Assembly (NCBI GenBank): GCA_019456165.1
Contig: VRUJ01000014.1
Location: 24,097 to 88,096, forward strand
Source: Chloroflexota bacterium
GTDB taxonomy: Bacteria; Chloroflexota; Anaerolineae; Anaerolineales; UBA11579
Reading direction: 5' to 3'
Length of the DNA stretch: 64,000 bases
Each line of letters opens with the position of its first letter. Position 1 is the first letter of the stretch. A program made the translations under genes and the position numbers. Positions 18,035-27,436 of the stretch are shown piece after piece. The notes under the pieces were generated by a model, which made no database searches, was not told where the DNA came from, and was given only the letters and a program-made list of their open reading frames with translations.

Positions 18035-18769
18035 CTAACCCTGTTCAGTTTTTTGAAGTTGTAGAATTCCCCACCAGCTCAATGCTAATATTATCCATGC
18101 AACAATCTGTGCGGCGCGCAAACTATCGAAAATTATCAGGCTGTCTCCACGAAAAGCTTCCAAAAATAAACGGGCAGCAGCGCTCAACGCTAGAAATTTC
18201 AAAAAAAACGATCCGGGAATATTATTCTTTTCTTGGCGGGAAGGCCATACTAACCACAGGATCAATCCACCAGCGAGAGCCTGGTAAATTTGTGTAGGGT
18301 GCCGGCTTGCTCCCCAAAGATCTATTGCCCAGGGAAGCTCGCTGGGTGCGCCAAAAGCGCTGCCAGATGCTAGGTTGGCGATTGGGATTGCGATGCCTAA
18401 AATAGCAAATACTGGGATGAGTGCATCTAGAGTGGACTTGAGGACCAGTCCTCTCCGCTGCCCGTAGATTAGACTAGCCAATAAGGCTGCTGCTGCCCCA
18501 CCAGCGGGATCGAGCAGGCTCGGGTTTAGGGAGATCAAGCTCGCAGGGTTATCTGCGAAGGAGGCTGGAAAACGTATGGCAACTGCCAACCGGGCGCCCA
18601 CTAATCCAGCGATTAATACTATGAACGTGAGGTTATAAATTAAATCGGGATTTATCTCATAACGTCTGGCATGGCGTTCGGCGATCGTCAAACCTAGCCA
18701 TAACCCAACCAGTAATATCAAGCCAGGAGTCTGCAGAGCTAAAGGACCAATTTGGAGAATAGGGAACAT
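18035..18769 (-). CDS. Lgt-like membrane protein (prolipoprotein diacylglyceryl transferase family, divergent)
   Basis: 244 residues with about seven membrane helices. The family signature RHPTQIYQA and the C-terminal ARLFLEAFRGDS are recognisable. By eye against E. coli Lgt, two important positions look lost: the HGG motif (His103) reads PAGG in LDPAGGAAAALLASLIYG, and the GRIGN motif (Arg143) reads PIANL. It may therefore be a paralogue with altered or no lipoprotein transferase activity. It shares a TAATG overlap with the TlpA-like gene upstream, so the two membrane proteins are expressed together. Confidence 0.75.
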   Translation of the reverse strand: MFPILQIGPLALQTPGLILLVGLWLGLTIAERHARRYEINPDLIYNLTFIVLIAGLVGARLAVAIRFPASFADNPASLISLNPSLLDPAGGAAAALLASLIYGQRRGLVLKSTLDALIPVFAILGIAIPIANLASGSAFGAPSELPWAIDLWGASRHPTQIYQALAGGLILWLVWPSRQEKNNIPGSFFLKFLALSAAARLFLEAFRGDSLIIFDSLRAAQIVAWIILALSWWGILQLQKTEQG

Positions 18770-19344
18770 TATCGCGTTTCTCCTATGAGTTGCATGGCTC
18801 GTACTTCTAACAAAGCTTCCGCCATTGGCCCACCAATGATGACTTCCGTGATGATGCCATCTTTATCGACAAAATAAGAACTGGGGAAAGCACGCATGTT
18901 GTATGCATCCGCAACTTCTCCGCGTACATCCAGTAAGATAGGGTATGTTAGGTTGTGTTCTTCGGCAAATGCAACTGCATTTGTGAGGCTGTCCTGGCTG
19001 GTAATATTGACAGCCAGCACGACAAATCCCTGATCTTTATATTGATCATAAACGCGCTGCATAGCAGGCATCTCAGCCCGGCAAGGACCGCACCAGCTGG
19101 CCCATAAATTCACCAATACACCCTGGCCTCTGAAATCAGAGAGAGTTAAAGTTTCTCCAGCAAGGGTTTCAAGCGTAAAATCTGGAGCCAGGAATCCCTT
19201 TTGGGGGGCAGGGATGTCCCCGCTGGTGGTCTCGCCTGGCTCTACCGCGCTGATCCAAATCCACCCTGCGCCAAATACAAGAATCAAGATTGAGAACAAC
19301 TTAAATTGCTGCGGATTGCTTGTTGCCAATGTGTTTCTCCTCAT
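18769..19344 (-). CDS. TlpA/ResA-like membrane-anchored thiol-disulfide oxidoreductase
   Basis: 191 residues with an N-terminal hydrophobic anchor (residues 14-32). The thioredoxin-fold AhpC/TSA-type domain is oriented outside, with active site WASWCGPCRAEMP and a cis-Pro region (MRAFPSSYFVD). Proteins of this type reduce disulfides for cytochrome c maturation or extracytoplasmic redox repair. It leads the minus-strand operon and overlaps the Lgt-like gene. A second thioredoxin-like protein, a lipoprotein, is encoded divergently, so both probably serve the same compartment. Confidence 0.9.
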   Translation of the reverse strand: MRRNTLATSNPQQFKLFSILILVFGAGWIWISAVEPGETTSGDIPAPQKGFLAPDFTLETLAGETLTLSDFRGQGVLVNLWASWCGPCRAEMPAMQRVYDQYKDQGFVVLAVNITSQDSLTNAVAFAEEHNLTYPILLDVRGEVADAYNMRAFPSSYFVDKDGIITEVIIGGPMAEALLEVRAMQLIGETR

Positions 19345-19502
19345 CTGAGATTATTACATAATATTGAGAGAATCGTAAGGTGACTGTCGCTTTTGGACAT
19401 TTTACAGAGCATAGACGTTTGTCACTAAGTTAATATTACTTTGCGTGGGTGGCGAAAGGAAGGAGAAATAATTAGTATTAGCTTAGAAGAATACTGGTTC
19501 AG

Positions 19503-19530
19503 TTGACTTGCTAATTATTAGTGTTATGAT
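19503..19530 (+). promoter_or_regulatory. Promoter for the thioredoxin-like lipoprotein gene
   Basis: TTGACT at 19503-19508 and TATGAT at 19525-19530 with a 16-base spacer. It overlaps the upstream in-frame TTG at 19508, so that codon cannot be the gene's start. Confidence 0.6.
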
Positions 19531-19576
19531 GGTATTAGTCCATTATAACACCTTTTCAAAAGAGGTTGATTCGGAA

Positions 19577-20233
19577 ATGTTCGTTTCAAAGAATAAAATA
19601 AAATTTCTTGTATTATTAATAATAGCCAGTGTGCTAATACTTTCCGCTTGCGGAAATGGATCGAATTCTATAACACTGCCTAGTGACGAAACGGTCGAGG
19701 CTGTTTCAGTTGATGGAGAAGCGGTCTCACCAAACCAGCCTGAAACAGAAATGCCGACAGCTCCAGAAGATAATGGAGAAGCTGTCCCCACACCCCCAAA
19801 AGAAACAGAAATGCCTGCTTCACCTACTCGTGTATCCGATGTGGTATATACTTTAGGATTTAGTTTGGGGGGTCCGGATTTGAGGGCTACAGCTCCTGGC
19901 AGGGTGAATTTGGCGTCTGGGGAAATTCAACTTGTGGAATTCTTCGCATTCTGGTGTACTCGCTGCCAACAAATGGCGCCCGTCGTGCACGGGTTAGAAA
20001 ATAAGTATGGTGAAGATATAAGATTCATCTATTTGGATATTGATGACCCAGATACACTGGAACTCCAGCAAGCTGTCCATTACCAATATCGGCTCCGTCC
20101 ATACATAATGCTTCTCGACGGAAATGGGGAGGTTATCACAGATGAAAGTGGAAACAAATACATTTGGATTGGTGTATTCCCGGGGGAGTCTCTAGATTTA
20201 GCGCTTATGAATATACTAAATGGGTATAAATAA
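19577..20233 (+). CDS. Thioredoxin-like lipoprotein
   Basis: 218 residues from the ATG at 19577. The N-terminus has a basic region, a hydrophobic helix and the lipobox LILSAC, so it should be lipidated and anchored outside the membrane. Residues 30-80 are Pro/Thr/Glu-rich, and the C-terminal thioredoxin domain has FFAFWCTRCQQMAP (CxxC = CTRC) and YRLRPYIMLLDGNG. It probably handles disulfides on the outer face. The next gene is the copper operon, separated by a strong terminator. Confidence 0.85.
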   Translation: MFVSKNKIKFLVLLIIASVLILSACGNGSNSITLPSDETVEAVSVDGEAVSPNQPETEMPTAPEDNGEAVPTPPKETEMPASPTRVSDVVYTLGFSLGGPDLRATAPGRVNLASGEIQLVEFFAFWCTRCQQMAPVVHGLENKYGEDIRFIYLDIDDPDTLELQQAVHYQYRLRPYIMLLDGNGEVITDESGNKYIWIGVFPGESLDLALMNILNGYK

Positions 20234-20256
20234 AAATTCAATCAAGGCGATTTTGG

Positions 20257-20298
20257 AAAACTCTCCGGTAGCATAGAAATTGCCCGGAGAGTTTTTTT
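20257..20298 (+). terminator. Rho-independent terminator after the lipoprotein gene
   Basis: AAAACTCTCCGG (20257-20268) pairs with CCGGAGAGTTTT (20284-20295), and seven Ts run at 20292-20298. It isolates the lipoprotein from the copper operon. Confidence 0.9.
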
Positions 20299-20359
20299 GT
20301 TACCCTCGCCTAAAATTCAGGTGTAGCATTTTAAACTGTACATTGCGCTAACAGCCCTA

Positions 20360-20388
20360 TTGACAAATGGGGAAATTTCGTCTATTAT
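20360..20388 (+). promoter_or_regulatory. Consensus promoter of the copper operon
   Basis: TTGACA at 20360-20365 and TATTAT at 20383-20388 with an exact 17-base spacer. The predicted start is near 20395, directly against the CsoR-type operator at 20397-20415. Confidence 0.85.
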
Positions 20389-20396
20389 TAAATAAA

Positions 20397-20415
20397 TACC
20401 CCCCCCAGGGGGGTA
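20397..20415 (+). promoter_or_regulatory. CsoR-type operator
   Basis: TACCCCCCCCAGGGGGGTA, a near-perfect GC-rich palindrome with TA ends. This is the form of operators bound by copper-sensing CsoR proteins. It covers the predicted transcription start and lies 27 bases ahead of the csoR ATG. Apo-CsoR would block transcription and copper binding would release it. Confidence 0.85.
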
Positions 20416-20441
20416 GGGAAGATCTAAACAGGAGTGTGTCT

Positions 20442-20711
20442 ATGAAAAATGAGGAAGCTGTAAAGCGTTTGAAAACGGTTGAAGGCCACGTGCGTGGGGT
20501 GCAGCGCATGATCTCTGAAGGTGAATATTGCATCGATGTTATCCGTCAGATACAAGCCGTCCAATCCGCGTTAAATAAAGTTAGCAAAATGGTCCTTGAA
20601 GAACACATGAACTCATGCTTAATTAAGGCCGTGCGCGGTGATGAACCCGATGAGCGTGAGCGTGTCTTACAAGAAATCGCTGATATTTACGAAGCGGCAA
20701 CAAAAGTTTAA
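20442..20711 (+). CDS. csoR: CsoR-family copper-sensing repressor
   Basis: 89 residues from the ATG at 20442 (AGGAG seven bases upstream). The open frame from 20367 runs through the promoter and is not used. The all-helical DUF156 fold is evident, with the Cu(I) ligand set Cys (GEYCIDVIRQI) and His/Cys (EEHMNSCLI) in the Cys-His-Cys spacing of CsoR rather than the set expected for RcnR. The conserved Arg in GHVRGVQRM is also present. It is the first gene behind its own operator, giving an autoregulated copper-responsive operon. Confidence 0.93.
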   Translation: MKNEEAVKRLKTVEGHVRGVQRMISEGEYCIDVIRQIQAVQSALNKVSKMVLEEHMNSCLIKAVRGDEPDERERVLQEIADIYEAATKV

Positions 20712-20734
20712 TAACATTATATTAGGAGCAAACA

Positions 20735-20944
20735 ATGCAAACCATTACGTATACCATACCCGCAATCCACTGCCACAACTGCGTGCATACCATCCAAATG
20801 GAAGTTGGGGAGCTGCAGGGCGTCCGATCCGTTCATGCAACTGTGGATACCAAATCTGTGGTTATTGAGTTTGAAGATCCAGCAACTGAAGAGCAAATTC
20901 AAAACCTGCTCAAAGAGATCAATTACGCCCCAGCTCTAGCCTGA
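20735..20944 (+). CDS. copZ: CopZ-like heavy-metal-associated domain protein
   Basis: 69 residues, one HMA ferredoxin-like domain with metal site HCHNC (CxxC, preceded by His in place of the usual Met-Thr). It should carry Cu(I) in the cytoplasm to the P-type ATPases encoded downstream. AGGAG is well placed before the ATG. It lies 23 bases after csoR. Confidence 0.88.
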   Translation: MQTITYTIPAIHCHNCVHTIQMEVGELQGVRSVHATVDTKSVVIEFEDPATEEQIQNLLKEINYAPALA

Positions 20945-21010
20945 AAAATCCAGATTGAGTACCCGCCCGTTGTGACATGAGCACACAAACATTAGAAATG
21001 GAGACTTCGA

Positions 21011-21469
21011 ATGGGAAAACGCAGAATACAGATCATACAGCAGCGTAGACAAGCACAAAAGCGCAAAAAAGCTCTTATATATATGGCAGCCGGTATAGGG
21101 ATAATCGGTTTACTGGCATATGGGATTTGGAATACCTCCCGCCTGGCTGAACCTCTGGCGAGTGAGACATTGATCGCTTTTGGAGCCCAGGTGTACTCAA
21201 ATAATTGTGCTGTCTGCCATGGTGAAAATGGCGAAGGTCATGCTTCAACCCCCCTTGCTCCTGCATTGAATGACCGAGAACACGCCTGGCACCACGCGGA
21301 CGGTCAATTACAAGAATTAATTTTAGAAGGCGGTATCGAAATGCCTGCTTTCGAGGAAATCTTAGAAGATCAAGAAGTTGTAGCTGTTATTCGCTACTTT
21401 CAAACTTGGTGGCAAGCAAGTCAATTAGATACTCAACAAGCGCGTAGTGTCAGTGATCCCCTACGTTAA
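21011..21469 (+). CDS. Membrane-anchored monohaem cytochrome c
   Basis: 152 residues: a basic N-terminus (MGKRRIQIIQQRRQAQKRKK), one membrane helix (24-43), then a soluble domain outside. The domain has haem motif CAVCH in YSNNCAVCHGENGEGH and a candidate axial Met in GIEMPAFEEIL, as in class I cytochromes. GGAGA precedes the ATG. Its place inside a copper operon suggests a link to Cu(I)/Cu(II) redox or to a copper-dependent electron acceptor, which is inference. Confidence 0.88.
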   Translation: MGKRRIQIIQQRRQAQKRKKALIYMAAGIGIIGLLAYGIWNTSRLAEPLASETLIAFGAQVYSNNCAVCHGENGEGHASTPLAPALNDREHAWHHADGQLQELILEGGIEMPAFEEILEDQEVVAVIRYFQTWWQASQLDTQQARSVSDPLR

Positions 21470-21493
21470 ATATATTTTATGGAGATGTTACAA

Positions 21494-21718
21494 ATGAGCG
21501 AAAAAGTTAATTTCAAGGTTGTTGGTGGTAAGACAATGAACTGTGGCGGTTGCGAAGGCCGCGTTAAAGCGATACTTTCACAAGTCCCTGGCGTTGCGGG
21601 AGTGGTTGCTGATTCAAGTACCCAGTTGATTGAAGTAACTTTGGGACAAGCCAATACAAAGGTAGATGATATGAAAACTGCACTTGGGGCGCTTGGTTAC
21701 CAGGTTGCTGTAGTTTAG
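21494..21718 (+). CDS. Second small heavy-metal-associated domain protein
   Basis: 74 residues from the ATG at 21494 (GGAG eight bases upstream). The metal loop is MNCGGCEGRVK (CxxC = CGGC), followed by VPGVAGVVADSSTQLIEVTL and GALGYQVAVV, a complete HMA domain. It is distinct in sequence from the first HMA protein at 20735. Two chaperones with two different P1B ATPases suggests a dedicated chaperone for each pump, but that pairing is a guess. Confidence 0.88.
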   Translation: MSEKVNFKVVGGKTMNCGGCEGRVKAILSQVPGVAGVVADSSTQLIEVTLGQANTKVDDMKTALGALGYQVAVV

Positions 21719-21822
21719 GTAACAGTTCTTTCGAATAATACAAAGAGATAAATCTGTTATTAGAAACATGAAAGCAATCCCGTAGGTTTGCCCTGAGGGA
21801 AGGCATTCAGAGAATAAACCTT

Positions 21823-22470
21823 ATGGTAAATGCGACTGGGAAAATTGATTTGCGTGCCACGCAGCATACCCGCAGTCGATATGATCTAGTTGCGCCGCTT
21901 TACGACGCGCTAGAAACCTTTTCTGAACGCTCCAGATTCCGCCACTGGCGCAGAGAATTATGGAAAAGGGTTAATGGACCGAATGTTTTGGAGATAGGAG
22001 TTGGTACCGGAAAAAATATCAACTATTATCCTCAGAACAGCCGGATTACTGCAATCGATCTTTCGAAAAAGATGTTGGATCGGGCCAGGCAGACAGCCAA
22101 GCAATCCGCAGATCTGCATATCGATCTAAAAATAATGGATGCTCAAAATTTAGAGTTTCCTGATGAAGAGTTCGATTGTGCAGTTGCAACATTTGTGTTT
22201 TGTTCTGTGCCAGATCCAATCTTAGGATTGCAGGAAGCCAGAAGAGTGACCAAAACCGGTGGGCAGTTATTTTTGTTAGAGCATATGCTTTCGAGCAAGG
22301 CTCCCCTGGCGTGGTTAATGCAAAAATCAGATAGATTGATCCACTGGATGACAGGTTTCCATATTGCCCGCTTAACGGAACATAATGTTCAGGCAGCTGG
22401 ATGGCAAATCGATAAAGTGATTGCACTTAATTCAACAAATATTTTTAGGATGATATTAGCCCACAAATAA
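21823..22470 (+). CDS. Class I SAM-dependent methyltransferase (PEMT/UbiE-like)
   Basis: 215 residues. Motif I VLEIGVGTGKNINYYP, the acidic end of beta-2 (AIDLSKKML), motif II region DAQNLEFPDEEFDCAVA and post-motif ARRVTKTGGQLFLLEH show a Rossmann-fold methyltransferase. The N-terminal RYDLVAPLYDALE is typical of small phospholipid or quinone methyltransferases. The genes around it concern copper. A role in lipid modification under metal stress is possible but not shown. Confidence 0.85.
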   Translation: MVNATGKIDLRATQHTRSRYDLVAPLYDALETFSERSRFRHWRRELWKRVNGPNVLEIGVGTGKNINYYPQNSRITAIDLSKKMLDRARQTAKQSADLHIDLKIMDAQNLEFPDEEFDCAVATFVFCSVPDPILGLQEARRVTKTGGQLFLLEHMLSSKAPLAWLMQKSDRLIHWMTGFHIARLTEHNVQAAGWQIDKVIALNSTNIFRMILAHK

Positions 22471-22491
22471 AGATGTGTACGGAGTTTACCA

Positions 22492-24648
22492 ATGGATGAA
22501 CATAACCAACGTCAAGAAGAACCTCAGAAAGATGCTCATAAAAAAATGAATCATGCTGAACATGATAAGCACGAGGATATGCAGCATGTGAAGGTTGAAG
22601 AACCAATGCATCAGGATCATAGCGGCATGGATCACGATAATATGCAGCATTCTGATGACCACCAGGGAGATCATGTAAACCACATGGGACACGAAATAAT
22701 GTTCCGTAATCGTTTTTGGGTCTCGCTGGTCCTATCTATCCCAGTTCTAACATTCAGTGAAAGTATTCAGGCATGGTTGAGTTTTACCCCGCCAGAATTT
22801 TCTGGCATTGATTGGATCACTCCTGTCTTATCAATAATAATATTTTTTTACGGTGGTATTCCCTTCCTAAAGATGGCCGTTCCCGAGGTTCGCAAACGCC
22901 AGCCCGGCATGATGACGCTTATCTCATTGGCGATCAGTGTGTCTTTCGGTTACAGTGTGGCGGCTCTAATCTTCAAGTTGGGGCCAGGATTCTTCTGGGA
23001 ATTGGTAACTTTAATTGATGTAATGTTGCTCGGTCACTGGATCGAGATGCGCAGTGTACGCCAAGCCTCCGGAGCGCTGGATGAACTGGCAAAATTGATG
23101 CCGGACACCGCTGAAAGGATCACCGAATCTGGTGATACAGAAACTGTCCGAACGAGCGCCTTGGTGAACGGTGACTTGGTATTAGTAAGACCGGGTGCAA
23201 GTATCCCCTCCGATGGAATAGTAATCAAAGGTGATTCTGATGTAAATGAAGCCATGATCACAGGCGAATCAATCCCTGTCAGTAAACATCCAGGGGAAAA
23301 TGTCATCGCTGGCACGATCAACGGTGAAGGGAGTTTACGAATTGAAGTCACTGCCACGGGGGATGAGACTGCCTTGGCTGGAATCATGCGCCTTGTTGAG
23401 CAAGCTCAACAAAGCAAATCACGTACTCAGATTTTGGCAGATAAAGCCGCGGGTTGGTTATTCTATGGAGCGATCACAGTAGCAATTTTGACCGGAATCG
23501 CCTGGGGGGTATCTGAAGGTTTGGGCTTGTTCACCCTTAAGCGGGTTGTTACCGTTTTGGTAATTGCCTGTCCGCATGCATTGGGTTTGGCTGTCCCGCT
23601 TGTGGTAGCAATCAGCACCTCTTCAGCGGCCAAGAATGGAATTTTGGTACGTGACCGCCTGGCTTTAGAAGCCGCCCGGAATGTTGACGTGGTTATTTTT
23701 GATAAAACCGGCACTCTAACCAAAGGTGAACAGGGTGTGGTTGGAAGCGAAGTTATTGAAGGAATGGATGAGGTAGAGGCATTAGCTCTAGCTGCCGCCC
23801 TTGAAGGTGATTCTGAGCATATCGTCGCAAGAGCCATTCGCCAGGCGGCAATTGAAAAGCAATTAATTGTCCCTAGCATCAATGGATTCGAAGCAATAAA
23901 GGGCCGGGGTGTGCGTGCAAGCGAGAATGGAAATGAAGTTTATATTGGGGGACCGCGACTGCTTGAAATGCTGGAGCTTGAAGCTCCCAGCTCAATTAGA
24001 AATTTTTCTCAGGATGCAGGTAAAAAAGGCCAGACTGTAGTCTATCTTGTGCGTGAGAAAAAGGTGGTAGCCGGGTTTGCATTGGCTGATGTTCTTCGTC
24101 CTGAGAGCTTCCAGGCAATTCAGAGGCTGCAGAAGATGGGAATTCAGGTAGCCATGCTGACCGGGGATAGCCAGGCAGTTGCTGAGGCAGTGGCGGCAGA
24201 ATTGAGTTTGGAGTTGTTCTTTGCTGAAGTACTGCCTGAAGACAAAGATAAGAAGGTTGCCGAACTGCAAGCTGAGGGCAAAAGAGTTGCCGTGGTTGGA
24301 GATGGAGTTAACGACGCTCCTGCATTAACCCGTGCAGATGTGGGTATCGCGATTGGCAGCGGAACTGATGTGGCAGTAGAGTCCGCGGGAATAATTTTGG
24401 TGCAAAGCAATCCAATGGACGTGGTAAAGATCTTTTCTTTGAGCCGGGCAAGTTACCGTAAGATGATCGAAAATCTAATTTGGGCCACAGGTTATAATGT
24501 GATTGCTATTCCCTTGGCGGCCGGTGTATTAGCCTCTTTCGGTATCCTGCTATCACCTGCCATCGGAGCATTATTCATGTCTCTCAGCACTGTAATCGTA
24601 GCCCTCAATGCCCAATTGCTGCGCAGAGTTGATCTAAGTGCCGCTTAA
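22492..24648 (+). CDS. copB: P1B-type ATPase with CPH motif (CopB-like)
   Basis: 718 residues. The first 68 residues are a soluble His/Met/Asp-rich tail with 14 histidines, typical of CopB. The sixth-helix motif is CPH (residues 360-362, [13 protein letters not shown]), defining the P1B-3-like group linked to Cu(II)/Cu(I)/Ag. TGE, the phosphorylation loop DKTGTLTKG (D404), MLTGDS and GDGVNDAP are intact. It exports copper or silver from the cytoplasm. Second-last gene of the operon, with GGAG before its ATG. Confidence 0.93.
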   Translation: MDEHNQRQEEPQKDAHKKMNHAEHDKHEDMQHVKVEEPMHQDHSGMDHDNMQHSDDHQGDHVNHMGHEIMFRNRFWVSLVLSIPVLTFSESIQAWLSFTPPEFSGIDWITPVLSIIIFFYGGIPFLKMAVPEVRKRQPGMMTLISLAISVSFGYSVAALIFKLGPGFFWELVTLIDVMLLGHWIEMRSVRQASGALDELAKLMPDTAERITESGDTETVRTSALVNGDLVLVRPGASIPSDGIVIKGDSDVNEAMITGESIPVSKHPGENVIAGTINGEGSLRIEVTATGDETALAGIMRLVEQAQQSKSRTQILADKAAGWLFYGAITVAILTGIAWGVSEGLGLFTLKRVVTVLVIACPHALGLAVPLVVAISTSSAAKNGILVRDRLALEAARNVDVVIFDKTGTLTKGEQGVVGSEVIEGMDEVEALALAAALEGDSEHIVARAIRQAAIEKQLIVPSINGFEAIKGRGVRASENGNEVYIGGPRLLEMLELEAPSSIRNFSQDAGKKGQTVVYLVREKKVVAGFALADVLRPESFQAIQRLQKMGIQVAMLTGDSQAVAEAVAAELSLELFFAEVLPEDKDKKVAELQAEGKRVAVVGDGVNDAPALTRADVGIAIGSGTDVAVESAGIILVQSNPMDVVKIFSLSRASYRKMIENLIWATGYNVIAIPLAAGVLASFGILLSPAIGALFMSLSTVIVALNAQLLRRVDLSAA

Positions 24649-24702
24649 AAAAAAGGAATTTTAACTCGATAGAAAGATATCGAACTATTTAATGGAGTAA
24701 AT

Positions 24703-27135
24703 ATGGCTGAACTAAAACAATTGACTTTACCGATAACCGGCATGACTTGCGCAAACTGTGTGGCAACAGTTGAGCGAAATATTAAGAAAGTAGCTGGGGT
24801 GGAAGTAGCAAATGTGAATTTATCCACCGAGCGAGCTTCCGTGGAATACGACCCAGACCAGGCAGAATTGGACGCCATGCTCGACCGCATCCGCCGCGCT
24901 GGCTATGATGTTGCTAAAGGCGAAGCTGATCTTATAATCCAACGTATGAGCGATGACAACGACGCCCGCCGCTTAGAGAAGTCTCTAATTGCAATGGAAG
25001 GGGTGTTAGATGCTCAGGTTAATTTTACAAGCGAGCGAGCCCGGGTGAGCTATATCCCAACCGTAGTCAGCCAGGCAGAATTGCGAAAATCAGTGATTTC
25101 GGCTGGTTTTGGCGTCGTAGAGTTGGGGGGTGATGCTGAGGATGTCGAGGCAAAAGCCCGCGAGGCTGAGATAGCCCAACAACGCCGCTTATTAATAACC
25201 GGTTTGATTTTCACCATTCCACTTTTCCTGCTTTCCATGGCAAAGGATTTTGGTCTTCTGCCTGCCTCTATTGCTGAAGCTTCCTGGGTTCCCTGGTTGA
25301 TGTTTGCCCTGGCTACTCCCGTACAATTTTACGTTGGGTGGCAGTATTATGTAGGGGGGTATAAGGCTTTACGCAACGGTTCTGCAAACATGGATGTTTT
25401 GATAGCCATGGGTTCTTCAGCCGCTTACTTTTACTCGCTGCCAGTTCTGCTGGGTTTGATCAGAGGCCACGTCTATTTTGAGACAGGTGCAGTAATCATC
25501 ACACTTATTCGACTCGGAAAATTCTTAGAAGTGCGCGCTAAAGGCCGTACCAGCGAGGCGATCAAGAAGCTGATGTCCTTGAGCGCCAAGACTGCACGCA
25601 TCATTAGAGATGGTAATGAATTGGAAGTTCCTGCAGATGAGGTTATTGTAGGTGATTTGGTGATAGTGCGCCCTGGCGAGAAATTCCCAGTAGATGGTGT
25701 GGTTGTCGAAGGTCAATCTTCCGTGGATGAGTCGATGCTGACAGGAGAATCTCTCCCTGTGGGCAAAAGTCCCGGAGATGGAGTCATAGGCGCAACGATC
25801 AATAAACTTGGATTGATCAAATTCGAGGCCTCCAAAGTTGGTAAAGAAACGGCCCTGGCACAGATTATACGTCTGGTAGAAGAAGCCCAGGGCAGTAAGG
25901 CGCCAATCCAAAAATTAGCCGACCAGGTTTCTGCATATTTTGTCCCTATCGTGATCGCAATCGCTTTGGGCACATTCGTGGTTTGGTATTACTTCATCCA
26001 AGCGCCTCCACCAGGTGCGGATGTGGATTTATTTACCCGAGCATTGATAAACATGGTCGCGGTTTTGGTGATCGCTTGCCCGTGCGCTATGGGTTTGGCT
26101 ACTCCAACCGCAGTGATGGTGGGTACAGGCAAGGGAGCGGAGATGGGTGTGTTGCTAAAATCTAGCGGTGCCCTGGAACGAGCCGGAAAGGTGTCTGTTG
26201 TTATCCTCGATAAGACAGGCACGATCACGCGTGGTCAACCAGCAGTCACAGATATCGTTGCTAATGATTTCCTTCCAGGAGAGAATGAACTTCTTCGTTT
26301 AGCGGCCAGTGTGGAAGATGGCAGCGAGCACCCTTTGGGTGAGGCTATTGTAGCTGAGGCCAATGCTCAGGCTATATCCTTAAGTTCACCAGACGCGTTC
26401 AAGGCGGAGGTTGGGCATGGAGTATCGGCACAGATTGACGGCCAAGCGGTTATGGTAGGTAATCTACGCATGATGTCAAACCACGGTTTATCGATGAACG
26501 GATTGGGTTCAGAAGTTGAACGTTTACAAATTGAAGGCAAGACAGCTATGTTGGTAGCTGTTGACGGCGCCGTGCAAGGTGTTATCGCGGTAGCGGATAC
26601 TGTGAAAGATAATTCACTCGAAGCTATCCAAGAAATGCGCGTAATGGGCCTGCAGGTGGCGATGATTACAGGAGATAATCAAGCAACTGCTGAAGCCATC
26701 GCTAAAGAGGTTGGTATAGATCGTGTCTTGGCTGAGGTCTTACCGGGTGATAAAGCCGCCAAAGTAAAACAACTGCAAGAGCAAGGCGAGATCGTTGCTA
26801 TGGTGGGGGATGGCATTAATGACGCCCCTGCACTTGCCCAAGCTGAGGTCGGCATTGCAATCGGCACTGGCACGGATGTGGCTATGGCAGCCGCTCCTGT
26901 GGTATTGATCAGCGGAGATTTGCGCGGCGCGCCGCGGGCGATTGATCTCTCGCGCAGAACCCTCAGGACGATAAAGCAAAATCTTTTTTGGGCTTTTATC
27001 TATAACATTATCTTGATCCCAGCAGCAGCAGCAGGATTTATGAATCCAATGTTAGCGGCAGGGGCAATGGCTTTCAGCAGTATTTTCGTGGTCAGCAACA
27101 GCTTGCGGCTTAGAAAGTACCATCCAAAGGTTTAA
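24703..27135 (+). CDS. copA: P1B-1-type Cu(I)-exporting ATPase (CopA)
   Basis: 810 residues. The first N-terminal HMA domain has MTCANC. A second HMA-like region (about 78-140) has lost its CxxC ([13 protein letters not shown]) and would not bind copper. Eight membrane helices follow, with CPC at residues 459-461 ([19 protein letters not shown]), [13 protein letters not shown] (D503), MITGDNQAT and [10 protein letters not shown]. It exports Cu(I) and is the last gene of the operon. GGAG precedes the ATG. The next gene is 301 bases away. Confidence 0.96.
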   Translation: MAELKQLTLPITGMTCANCVATVERNIKKVAGVEVANVNLSTERASVEYDPDQAELDAMLDRIRRAGYDVAKGEADLIIQRMSDDNDARRLEKSLIAMEGVLDAQVNFTSERARVSYIPTVVSQAELRKSVISAGFGVVELGGDAEDVEAKAREAEIAQQRRLLITGLIFTIPLFLLSMAKDFGLLPASIAEASWVPWLMFALATPVQFYVGWQYYVGGYKALRNGSANMDVLIAMGSSAAYFYSLPVLLGLIRGHVYFETGAVIITLIRLGKFLEVRAKGRTSEAIKKLMSLSAKTARIIRDGNELEVPADEVIVGDLVIVRPGEKFPVDGVVVEGQSSVDESMLTGESLPVGKSPGDGVIGATINKLGLIKFEASKVGKETALAQIIRLVEEAQGSKAPIQKLADQVSAYFVPIVIAIALGTFVVWYYFIQAPPPGADVDLFTRALINMVAVLVIACPCAMGLATPTAVMVGTGKGAEMGVLLKSSGALERAGKVSVVILDKTGTITRGQPAVTDIVANDFLPGENELLRLAASVEDGSEHPLGEAIVAEANAQAISLSSPDAFKAEVGHGVSAQIDGQAVMVGNLRMMSNHGLSMNGLGSEVERLQIEGKTAMLVAVDGAVQGVIAVADTVKDNSLEAIQEMRVMGLQVAMITGDNQATAEAIAKEVGIDRVLAEVLPGDKAAKVKQLQEQGEIVAMVGDGINDAPALAQAEVGIAIGTGTDVAMAAAPVVLISGDLRGAPRAIDLSRRTLRTIKQNLFWAFIYNIILIPAAAAGFMNPMLAAGAMAFSSIFVVSNSLRLRKYHPKV

Positions 27136-27436
27136 TAAAATTTGTTTGTTAGAAAATTTTACCCACTATAATTATTGAGCAAACCACAAAATAAACCGAT
27201 CGAGAATAAACGATCCACCTTACAAGATTGAAAGATTCTTTATCCAGAAAATTGTTGTATAATGCATTTGGCCTTATATAAATTTAGATGTAATAGCAAA
27301 TTCTAAAAAGCATTCTCATCTGCAATAACAATTTGCTTTGTGGAGCAGCTCACTGATAAAGTCTGAGAACTTTGATGTTTTAATTGGGGAAAAGTTTGGC
27401 AACTAATCCATTGTTGATTATCTGGGCAGCGGGGCG
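27136..27436 (+). other. Gap between copA and the first kinase gene
   Basis: No clear terminator hairpin was found after copA. A TATAAT lies at 27258-27263 without a convincing -35 box. From 27338 a frame co-linear with the downstream kinase is open to a TAA at 27404-27406, so the last 100 bases are probably the former 5' end of that gene. Confidence 0.5.

Noticed and set aside
19508..19576. Upstream TTG start for the thioredoxin-like lipoprotein
   Set aside because: The TTG is inside the -35/-10 promoter region, and the ATG at 19577 begins a proper lipoprotein signal peptide.
20367..20441. N-terminal extension of CsoR
   Set aside because: The frame runs through the promoter and operator. 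The ATG at 20442 has a good ribosome-binding site and gives the normal CsoR length.
24931..25130. Second functional copper-binding HMA domain in CopA
   Set aside because: The fold is recognisable but the CxxC motif is missing ([10 protein letters not shown]), so it should not bind metal through cysteines.
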